Origin: Fistulifera solaris
Taxonomy: Eukaryota > Bacillariophyta > Bacillariophyceae > Naviculales > Stauroneidaceae
Direction of reading: 5' to 3'
Length of the DNA: 64,000 bases
NCBI GenBank assembly: GCA_030295235.1
Contig: AP026144.1
Location: forward strand, 1 to 64,000
Both the position numbers and the translations under genes were made by a program. This document shows, one piece after another, positions 30,316-37,890 of the stretch. The notes under the pieces were generated by a model that saw nothing but the letters and a program-made list of their open reading frames with translations, was not told the DNA's origin and did not search any database. Each line of letters opens with the position of its first letter. Positions within the stretch are counted from its first letter, which is position 1.

Positions 30316-31923
30316 TTACTCGTTGTTCCAGCTGGGGAGAGGAGAACCGAAGGATAAACTCATGGGAGAGAATACTGGAGACATCGCGTTGAGTTTACGC
30401 GGCATAGGCGTATCGTTCATCGAACTGACTGACGCCATGGATGAAACGGCAATTGTTGGAATTTTGACGTTTACATGTTCATTGATGTCGGAGACCTCGG
30501 AAAGCCAGGAGAGGACGTCTTTCGTATTGCACTCGAACGGATCGGGACGATCCAAGAATAGCTGAACCCAGTAATCAGGAATATCTACTGATGGCGAATC
30601 GCAACCGCAAGGCGTCGTCGGGTAGTGTGCTTTGTCGACAAATGGAGTACCGGGGAAATAACCGCGTGCACTAGGATTCAATGGAACTGTCTTGCGGGGC
30701 GTTGGTTGGCTTGCTTTCCAGTGAGGCGTCTTGCGGGGGGAAGTTGCAGCCTTATTCATGGTTGTCGGCGATAAAGAGTCTTTAAACGAAACCACCTTTT
30801 CGATTTGCTCGGAGTTTGGAGAGTCTTTGCCTTCCGGAAACATTGATGCCATCGCGTCCAAAACACTCGAATCCTTTTCCTCTTCGTGCGGGTTGGCCAC
30901 GATATCTCCGCCCGTTTTGCAGCCGCTCTTCCCTTCCGAATAAATGATTTCCTTGCCGTCCGTCTCCACCTTCGTCTTGCTTTCCAAGGATACAGGTGAC
31001 GACTCATCTTCATCCAACAAAGTGCCGAGGAAGGATGCCAACGCGGCGTCGTCAACGACATCATCCGTCTGTAAAATGCTCATATCACAGGTCGAATTGA
31101 TGTTCGAAGCTTTGGTCCAACTGTCGAGACGGCTCTTTTCAGGCTTGACGACCGAGAGCGGATAACGAAACGCTGTGTCCCGAACTGCGTCTAACCATTT
31201 CCAGACCGAGAACTGAGATCCCATTTGTGGGCGAGAGAGGTAGAGCTGATTCCATTCTTCTAGTCCAGGAATGATTTGAGTCGAAAGCAGAGACGGCGAA
31301 GAGCGGGTTTCGGAAGGAGTAGGAATGATCGGCAACGACATGAGAGAAAAGGGCAGCTTCTTTTCGAACATTTGATTCGTAGAGAGCGAGTTTGACATGG
31401 CACTCTGAATCATCACGTCAAATTCGGGGCTTAGAAACGTTGAAATGTCGTTGCTTGTCATCTTGGGAGTCGCCATCGACGAGGCCCTTAGCTTGAGGCG
31501 TTCCTCCGTTGCTCGCGTTTTCTTTTGCGTAGAAGTGCGCTGGCTTCGACGCAATGACGATGTGGGAGACTTGGTTTTCGGTGTCATTTTTGGAGTCAAA
31601 GATTGTTCGAAATCGACGGTGACTTGAGACTTTGTTGAGCTGGGCGGGAACGACAGACTCTTTTTTAATTCCCGAGAGACGCTACTCTTTTTGATGGATA
31701 AGGGTGATAATTTATCAGCGCGTGTTGTTGAAGAGGATTCATCCAAGAGATCGGGCATCTTGTCAATTTCACGAAAGAATGCAGCGTTGTTCTTGTCGTT
31801 GTCATTGATATCGCTGCGCGGATTGAGGGAAGGATCATTCTCCAATTCTTCCGTAGCGAACCAAGTCTCCCAATCCTGGACTACACGCTGGTTCTTAAAA
31901 TAATAATCGTATGCGTCGCTCAT
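30316..31923 (-). CDS. Hypothetical disordered Ser/Thr-Pro-rich protein
   Basis: Not recognised. The 535 residues are mostly low-complexity and charged, with many S/T-P sites (LTPKMTPKTKSPTSS, SPRKTPHW, PTPRKTVP, PMPRKLNAMSP), the pattern of CDK or MAPK substrates. Two short folded-looking segments repeat: EEWNQLYLSRP with VWKWLDAV (about residues 225-250) and DYWVQLFLDRP with VLSWLSEV (about 452-480), i.e. W-x-Q-L-x-L-x-R-P followed after 10-15 residues by a W-L helix. These may be a peptide-binding motif used twice. Diverges from UTP6 across a 467-base gap. Single exon. Confidence 0.7.
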   Translation of the reverse strand: MSDAYDYYFKNQRVVQDWETWFATEELENDPSLNPRSDINDNDKNNAAFFREIDKMPDLLDESSSTTRADKLSPLSIKKSSVSRELKKSLSFPPSSTKSQVTVDFEQSLTPKMTPKTKSPTSSLRRSQRTSTQKKTRATEERLKLRASSMATPKMTSNDISTFLSPEFDVMIQSAMSNSLSTNQMFEKKLPFSLMSLPIIPTPSETRSSPSLLSTQIIPGLEEWNQLYLSRPQMGSQFSVWKWLDAVRDTAFRYPLSVVKPEKSRLDSWTKASNINSTCDMSILQTDDVVDDAALASFLGTLLDEDESSPVSLESKTKVETDGKEIIYSEGKSGCKTGGDIVANPHEEEKDSSVLDAMASMFPEGKDSPNSEQIEKVVSFKDSLSPTTMNKAATSPRKTPHWKASQPTPRKTVPLNPSARGYFPGTPFVDKAHYPTTPCGCDSPSVDIPDYWVQLFLDRPDPFECNTKDVLSWLSEVSDINEHVNVKIPTIAVSSMASVSSMNDTPMPRKLNAMSPVFSPMSLSFGSPLPSWNNE

Positions 31924-32390
31924 GTTGAAAATGTTTAATGATCAATTGATTGCTTGATTGTTTGTGATTGTTGTAATGAGTGCTTGTCGATGAAGAACAA
32001 GGAAGTCGGGATCCTTTTGATTTTGGCCGTTTTCTTTCAAAGAAATTCGCAACAACTCGCAACGTCCATTTGCGCGCGTGACGGTCAAGTTGTTTAGGTG
32101 ACATCCGGGCAACACTACACTTTGAGTCGTCATATGGATGATATTATGAAGAAAGATACAGTTTCAGTCACACGAAGCGTCCAATCAAAATCATCAATGA
32201 CAAGTCTCGTCCGTTCGTCGCTCGATAGCTTTTTTGGGCTCCTCCATCTCCACCCAACACCCAATAACCTCTTCTGAGATGAAAAAGATTAAGAGAGACT
32301 CGCTCCATCCTTTATTGTCTATAATAGCATTCCATCTCTTCTATGAGATTACTCTAATCTGTTCTCTTTTACACTCTTAGTAAATTCAAA
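31924..32390. other. Divergent intergenic region
   Basis: Shared upstream region of the disordered protein and UTP6. Pyrimidine-rich before the UTP6 start (32300-32375). No motif or gene is convincing. Confidence 0.5.
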
Positions 32391-34238
32391 ATGGCGGAAC
32401 AAGTACAAGCGACGCTCGACCAGATGGTCGAACCATTGCAAGATCTGCAGCAAAGAAACGTCTTCACTCCGGCGGAAATACATGCGATTGTCGAAAGACG
32501 ACGCGATTACGAGTACATGTTGCGTCGACGTAATGTGCGTAAAGTCGATTGCTTGAAGTACGTTGATGATGAGGTTAAGTTGGAGCAGTTAAGGGAGTTA
32601 CGCACACGAAAAATTCAACGTGAAGCACGTGAAGCTCTACAGAAACTGCCCCGGGAGGAACGAGAAAGGCAAGCCCAAAAGATGATCAAGAAACATATCG
32701 GCGATCGACATGTCTTGCAGCACATCCATTCATTATGGACAAGGATTTTTCGAAAGTTTCGTGCCGATCAGGATCTTTATTTACAGTATGCAGATTTCTT
32801 GAAACAGCGAGGGGCACATGGAAAGCTATCTCAGCTCTTCGCAAGTGTGTTGGCGATTTTCCCACGAGAGTCCGCTTGGTGGATCCGAGCAGCCTCGCAT
32901 GAGTTTTTTACAAACAACAATGTACAGGCGGCTCGAGTCATGCTACAAAGAGGTATCCGTGTCAACCCGAAATCAAATGATTTGTGGGTGCAATCGTTCG
33001 TCCTCGAACTACACTTTGTTCAGAAAATCCACGGGCGTCGTCAATTGCTAGAGTTGCCAACAGCTTTGAAAGACGATGACGACATTTATAAATTAGCGCG
33101 ATTAGTGCACGATAACGCGATTCTTTCAGCTGAGGACGATGGAGCGGCGGGTCTCGTGATGTGGCAGCATTGTCAGTATTTTCCGCACACCGAGGAATTG
33201 CAGCAGCACATTTTGCAAGCTTTGCGAAAGCGTTGTAATGATAAGCCACAAGCGTGGATCGCCATGGCGCGATGCAGTCTGAAGTCACCAAGTCAGAGCC
33301 TAGAACAGAACGAAAGGAACGATGATGACAATGAAAGTGATCATGATGAAGAGAATGCTGAGACGCCATTACCTCCACCGAAGAAGAAACAAAAGCTAGT
33401 CACAAAGATAGATTCTGTTCTTGATATTGTGAATGAAGCCATTCGGACCATTCCCACCAGTGAAATGTATGTAGAATCTGTTCGCTTCTTAAGAGGCATT
33501 CCTGATACTGAAAGTCGGCGACAATTTATTGAAAAGATCTTCGCAAAGGCTAGTGGTCAAGATAAAGTCACAGTAGAGTTACTCCTGGAGCATGTTGACT
33601 TTCTAGAAGAGAACGATCAAATAAAGCAGGCGCTGAAAAAGTTACGCAAGTATACCGGGAACAATAAAGTCTCGGACGCGCGAGTTTGGACCCGATGGGC
33701 AAAAATTGTGTTTCCAAACCCGGAATCCGCGACAATTTTATTCAAAGCATTAAAAGTGATTCCCATGGCCTCGTCGGATCACTACATGACAGTATTGTTA
33801 CAACTTTTGGGGGTAACGATGGCGTTAAAGCGTCACGAAGACTGTTGGGCGCTGTGGGAACAAGTCCTCTTGTTAGCTCCGGGATGCCAAGGGGTGGTTG
33901 ATGATGCGACTCTATTTGGCATCAAAAGCATCGCTGATGGCTGTTTGCAGTTCTTGACACATATTTCATCGTTGAAGGTGCTCGCCGATGTTCGGAAAAT
34001 ATACGAGGCCGTCTTATTTCAATCTTCCATGATGGATGGAATGGACGAGTCTAACGCTCATTTATTTAAGTCTTTCGTCGACACGGCCACCGAACGCGAG
34101 CGTTTGAGCTTCGACGACAATTCCAGTAAGAAGCAACGTATCTGTCGCATTTTGGACGTCGCGTTGAGAAAGTTTCAGAATTTTGTCGACCTTGCCGATG
34201 ACCTTCGACAAAAGCGAGAAGATGCACTATATGGGTAA
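32391..34238 (+). CDS. UTP6: U3 snoRNP-associated protein UTP6
   Basis: UTP6 is part of the UTP-B complex of the small-subunit processome that processes pre-18S rRNA in the nucleolus. The N terminus (MAEQVQATLDQMVEPLQDLQ, NVFTPAEIHAIVERRRDYEY, LRRRNVRKVDCLKYVDDEVK) is the conserved U3_assoc_6 domain. HAT repeats follow (FRADQDLYLQYADFLKQRGA, SAWWIRAASHEF, ARVMLQRGIRVNPKSNDLWV). An acidic patch and a KKKQKL basic stretch sit at about residues 310-345. The length, 615, is close to the human protein (597). The stop at 34236 lies directly over a GTAAAT splice-donor-like site that would join the next ORF in frame (see the next entry), so the true C terminus is uncertain. Confidence 0.92.
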   Translation: MAEQVQATLDQMVEPLQDLQQRNVFTPAEIHAIVERRRDYEYMLRRRNVRKVDCLKYVDDEVKLEQLRELRTRKIQREAREALQKLPREERERQAQKMIKKHIGDRHVLQHIHSLWTRIFRKFRADQDLYLQYADFLKQRGAHGKLSQLFASVLAIFPRESAWWIRAASHEFFTNNNVQAARVMLQRGIRVNPKSNDLWVQSFVLELHFVQKIHGRRQLLELPTALKDDDDIYKLARLVHDNAILSAEDDGAAGLVMWQHCQYFPHTEELQQHILQALRKRCNDKPQAWIAMARCSLKSPSQSLEQNERNDDDNESDHDEENAETPLPPPKKKQKLVTKIDSVLDIVNEAIRTIPTSEMYVESVRFLRGIPDTESRRQFIEKIFAKASGQDKVTVELLLEHVDFLEENDQIKQALKKLRKYTGNNKVSDARVWTRWAKIVFPNPESATILFKALKVIPMASSDHYMTVLLQLLGVTMALKRHEDCWALWEQVLLLAPGCQGVVDDATLFGIKSIADGCLQFLTHISSLKVLADVRKIYEAVLFQSSMMDGMDESNAHLFKSFVDTATERERLSFDDNSSKKQRICRILDVALRKFQNFVDLADDLRQKREDALYG

Positions 34239-34413
34239 ATAAGCTATCGTTGTCGTTATCAATTGATTTATTTAGAACGGGATCACAAATACTCATGTAT
34301 TCCTTTGCTGTGTCTAATACAGGGATTTTAGTAGATTTCGCGATCGACCGAGTTTTCCTTGTTTCGACTATGAAACCTCATCTGCCGACGATATTCTAAA
34401 TGCTTACAAGCAG

Positions 34414-35337
34414 ATGTATGTTGTCGTATTACGCAATGCTGCGCCAAGTGCAGTGAATCGGTTCCAATGGAGAGATGTTGGTCCTTTGTTTGAATCTCTG
34501 AATGCTGAAGACCAAGTATCATGGTGCATCGAACAGAACGAATCAAATAGTCCCGATCCGCGGCCCTCTGCGTTTCTTTCCCCTCTTGTGACCGAAGATC
34601 GTGCTTATTGCAGTTTTTTGGTACAGAAGGATACCGTGCACTACGAATCTGTTTTACAGCAACTTCCGTTTACGAAAGTCAAGGGAGCCGAGTGCTATTA
34701 CGAAAAAGCCCTATGGATCTTTTTTGGACGAAATCCATTGGGTCATACAGCACTTACAGGCCGTCCCGAGCATACCGATTCGGTGTCACATGATGGCACG
34801 TGGCACTATCAACTTTCTGGTTGCAAAGAGTGGTACATTCGTCCATCTTCTCAGTTAGTGGACCTGTGTCGGGAAGAAGGAAAGGAAAGTGGCTTTACTT
34901 TGGGTAGTGACACTGAGTTTCACATTGTTTGTGAAGAAGGAGACGTCATTTTGATCAATACTCGTCTGTGGTTCCATCGTACCGAGCTTCCTGCTGGTAT
35001 TGTACCGTCCGTTACCTACGCGCGTGATTTCCGTTGGCACGGTCCTTCTCATCAAGATGGTGGAATGACCAATGTCGATGGATTGTATGCAACCGAAGAT
35101 ATTGAAGCGGGGACGATCGTTTTTACCGAAAAGGACATGCCAGATTGCGAACTCCATCGATCTTCGACGAATCCGAATTGTGAAGTGATTGAGCTGGAAG
35201 ACGGAACAGGTGCGATAGCCGCAGTACGCAACATTCAGGCGGGTGAATTCTTTTGCATTGCCGAATCGGATGACGACAGCAACGTCGACGACGAGGACGA
35301 TGACGCAAAAGAAGAAGGTGATGAAGATTGTGAATAA
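34414..35337 (+). CDS. JmjC-like oxygenase with C-terminal SET-like segment
   Basis: Residues 1-215 resemble a JmjC/cupin domain: the iron-binding HxD sits in GRPEHTDSVSHDGTWHYQLS and the distal His in DVILINTRLWFHRTELP. Residues about 225-290 look like the second half of a SET domain (GLYATEDIEAGTIVFTE, then NPNCEVIELEDGTGAIAAVR, NIQAGEFF), lacking the usual NHSC, and an acidic tail follows. In the genome the first in-frame ATG is 34414, but 30 open codons with coding character (FDYETSSADDILNAYKQ) lie upstream back to an acceptor-like ACAG at 34319-34322. Splicing from 34234 to 34323 would keep frame with UTP6. So this is either a separate gene with a short N terminus or the C-terminal part of a UTP6 fusion. 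Confidence 0.7.
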   Translation: MYVVVLRNAAPSAVNRFQWRDVGPLFESLNAEDQVSWCIEQNESNSPDPRPSAFLSPLVTEDRAYCSFLVQKDTVHYESVLQQLPFTKVKGAECYYEKALWIFFGRNPLGHTALTGRPEHTDSVSHDGTWHYQLSGCKEWYIRPSSQLVDLCREEGKESGFTLGSDTEFHIVCEEGDVILINTRLWFHRTELPAGIVPSVTYARDFRWHGPSHQDGGMTNVDGLYATEDIEAGTIVFTEKDMPDCELHRSSTNPNCEVIELEDGTGAIAAVRNIQAGEFFCIAESDDDSNVDDEDDDAKEEGDEDCE

Positions 35338-35369
35338 CCATTCGACGTAGTTGCTATAGTTTCCTGATG

Positions 35370-36200
35370 CTAGGACGCATCATCAATTATCGATTCCAAA
35401 TTCAATGCCTTGGCTAATCGTTTCGATGATTCCTTACCAATGTTGTTGTTGTCGACATATAGATGTTGCAGTTTGATATTAGAGCGGTCGCGTTCAAGGG
35501 CATTGATAAAATGCTCGGCCCCTTCAATTCCGATGCAATTCCCTTCTAGATAAAGCTTTGTGATGTGTGAATGCGGTAATATGTGTGACAACGCTTGTGC
35601 GCCAGTTGGACCAATCCGATTGGCTCCCAAAAAGACTTGTTCGACATTCGAAGATTCAAGCAATGTCGCGAGTGTAGCGGCACCCGCATTTTGTAGATTG
35701 TTTCCCTCTAGATAGAGAAATCGTAACGTAGTTGGTAATGAAGGCCATGCTAGCAAAGCTGCTGCGCCGATATCGTTATAACGAAGATCGATCTTAATCA
35801 GTTGTGTCGCCGACGACAGAAACTGTGTCAAAGCAATTGCACCTTCGTCTCGTAAACCGAGTCCTCCGAGAAACAGATGCTGAATGGAAGAAGAGACTTT
35901 GGCTAGAATATTCATTACCTCAGCGACCGGCAAATCCGTTCCTCCTAAGTTCAGCGTTTGCAAGTAAGGAAAATGATTGAATGCTGTTATATCAATGTTG
36001 CGGATTCGTTTTGTTCCCAAGTTTAAAGACACGACATTCTGCTGGTTGTTGTCGAATTGAATGACAGGTTCTTGAAACGAAGGCTCACACGCGGAAACAT
36101 AAACGGCATCTAATGATACAATGCCGTCGTTTTCTAGTTTCTTCAAGCCATGAAGAGACTCATCGCTAATAGTTTTGCTATCGCCTCTTATTGCTGTCAT
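35370..36200 (-). CDS. Leucine-rich-repeat protein (RI/NLRC3-type repeats)
   Basis: A 276-residue single-exon protein made largely of LRRs of the ribonuclease-inhibitor type: LQTLNLGGTDL, IQHLFLGGLGLRDEGAIAL, LIKIDLRYNDIGAAALL, LRFLYLEGNNLQNAGAATLA, VEQVFLGANRIGPTGAQALS, ITKLYLEGNCIGIEGAEHF and LQHLYVDNNNIGKESSKRLA. Such repeats form curved protein-binding surfaces. There is no signal peptide, so it is probably cytosolic. The partner is unknown. It is convergent with the JmjC gene, 32 bases away. Confidence 0.88.
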   Translation of the reverse strand: MTAIRGDSKTISDESLHGLKKLENDGIVSLDAVYVSACEPSFQEPVIQFDNNQQNVVSLNLGTKRIRNIDITAFNHFPYLQTLNLGGTDLPVAEVMNILAKVSSSIQHLFLGGLGLRDEGAIALTQFLSSATQLIKIDLRYNDIGAAALLAWPSLPTTLRFLYLEGNNLQNAGAATLATLLESSNVEQVFLGANRIGPTGAQALSHILPHSHITKLYLEGNCIGIEGAEHFINALERDRSNIKLQHLYVDNNNIGKESSKRLAKALNLESIIDDAS

Positions 36201-36393
36201 TTTGATCGATTAATCGTTTACAGACGACGCATTTTAAAAAGAACGACAGCGCCGACGATCTATTCATTGCGGAAAACTGCGATGATATTTCACACCAGTA
36301 AAGATTAGGGATTCGGATAATTTGAACATAAAAAACCTTGAACCGACCCAACGCGTGACTAAACGCAGTCGTGGTTTCGTTTGACCCAACACT

Positions 36394-36678
36394 TCAGCTT
36401 ATAGTGAAAACGGAAGTCAGTGTTTCGCAATTCTTTTGACGTCTAGCATCGTGGCATGCAACATGCAACTCAAATGCTGTCGAAGGTAGTTCTACTGCAT
36501 TTATTGGAAACAATTTTGAGACAACAAAGCTAAAGGAGTGATCGCTAACTGGAAACTGGGTAACAATCTGACTCCGAATTTTTAATTCATGATTGAGATA
36601 CTGCAGTCGTGAGAAAGTTTCGTCAACACTTAGCGGCATAGTACCTGGTAGTACGGGAGGAGTCGTCGTCGTCGACAT
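36394..36678 (-). CDS. Small hypothetical protein, possibly a first exon
   Basis: A 94-codon frame starting MSTTTTPPVLPGTMPLSVDE; residues 20-45 (TFSRLQYLNHELKIRSQIV) look helical and coding-like, whereas the second half lacks any recognisable character and may be intron. It diverges from the prolyl hydroxylase 70 bases away. Not recognised; support is weak. The rest of the stretch 36201-36749 holds nothing evident. Confidence 0.35.
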   Translation of the reverse strand: MSTTTTPPVLPGTMPLSVDETFSRLQYLNHELKIRSQIVTQFPVSDHSFSFVVSKLFPINAVELPSTAFELHVACHDARRQKNCETLTSVFTIS

Positions 36679-36749
36679 TGAGCTGCAATAACGACCAATA
36701 AAGCATTAACATCATCCTGTTGCATTCAATCTACAAATCAATCAGTGCA

Positions 36750-37802
36750 ATGATGAAGTTCACTATTTCTATTTCACTCTTTGTTTTCAATTCTATTGCG
36801 GCTTTGCGTGTTGAATGCTTCTCGACAAAATCGTTTGTTCAATTGTCAACAAAAGCTTCATTAATTCAAAGATATTTTGCAACAACATCGACGACATCTT
36901 CCACCGTCGGAGCTCCTTTGCCGATTAACACTTCCTTTAACGGCTTAGATAAAGTTCATTCTGATCCTGATATTTATATTCTGCGTAATTTTTTACCCGA
37001 TGAAGCTTGTCATGACATGATCGAACAAGCAAAAGCCAAAGGCGACATGACACTGTCTCCGACCGCGTACGCTGGCTGGACACAGGATAGTCGTGATTTA
37101 ATCGAATTGGCGGCGAAAGGACCCGTAGTGTGGCTTGCGGTCTTGACGGCATGGTATCAAACGATACAACAACCCGAACAAAAGCAAATTGTGACGTTAA
37201 TATTTCATGCTCTGCAGAATTATATCGTCTTTTTTGCTCTGGCTCTGGCAACCGTGGCTACCTATACTCAATCGAGAGCCAAAGGACTACAAGCGCTGCG
37301 GACGAGTACTTCTACTACTTTGGATGATTTAACAGATCCAAACTCGGGTGCTAAATTGTTTGTTCAACAAGCGGCTCGGCTCTTTTCTTCGTCTTCTTCT
37401 GCTTCTTCGTCACTCAAACAACAAGCACGTTACTTCGAAGCGCCGACTATCATCCGCTATGAACCTGGTCAACTACTGGCTCCCCATTACGATGCCAATT
37501 TTTCTGCAGCAACAGAAGATGCGAATCGGGGAGGACAGACGTTGGCGACTTTGCTGGTGTATTTGAACAATGTCCCACAAGGAGGTGCGACCCGATTTGG
37601 GAAACTGGATTTGATGGTGCAACCGACTCGAGGCGATGCCTTATTGTTCTTTCCTGCTGATGCAAATGGATGTTTTGATGAACGAACAGAACATGAAGGA
37701 TGTCCGGCGATCGATGAAAAGTGGATTGCTCGGATTTGGAGACACGAAGCGAGAGCACCGCCGCCTTATGGTTTATCGGAGAAAATGCTAGGTTTTTTGT
37801 AA
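36750..37802 (+). CDS. 2OG-Fe(II) oxygenase, prolyl-4-hydroxylase-like, with inserted membrane segment
   Basis: The core carries the iron-binding HxD in LLAPHYDANF (about residue 244) and the distal His plus basic 2-oxoglutarate residue in TEHEGCPAIDEKWIARIW, with GGATRFGKLDLMVQPTRGDA and LFFP between, as in P4H alpha-like enzymes that hydroxylate prolines. An N-terminal leader (start ATG 36750; an earlier frame opening is not an ATG) has a signal-like segment ending IAALRVECFST, suggesting the secretory route or plastid. Between the first part of the domain (ILRNFLPDEACHDMIEQAKA) and the core, about 110 residues are inserted, including two hydrophobic segments (VVWLAVLTAW; LQNYIVFFALALATVA). 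The insertion is unusual for this fold. Confidence 0.82.
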   Translation: MMKFTISISLFVFNSIAALRVECFSTKSFVQLSTKASLIQRYFATTSTTSSTVGAPLPINTSFNGLDKVHSDPDIYILRNFLPDEACHDMIEQAKAKGDMTLSPTAYAGWTQDSRDLIELAAKGPVVWLAVLTAWYQTIQQPEQKQIVTLIFHALQNYIVFFALALATVATYTQSRAKGLQALRTSTSTTLDDLTDPNSGAKLFVQQAARLFSSSSSASSSLKQQARYFEAPTIIRYEPGQLLAPHYDANFSAATEDANRGGQTLATLLVYLNNVPQGGATRFGKLDLMVQPTRGDALLFFPADANGCFDERTEHEGCPAIDEKWIARIWRHEARAPPPYGLSEKMLGFL

Positions 37803-37890
37803 ACAAAATCGACGAATTATTATGGAACTATAGCGCTTTTGAATAGAGGAGAATATTCGGAAAGGCAGAATGATCATTTTCTAACCAAAT

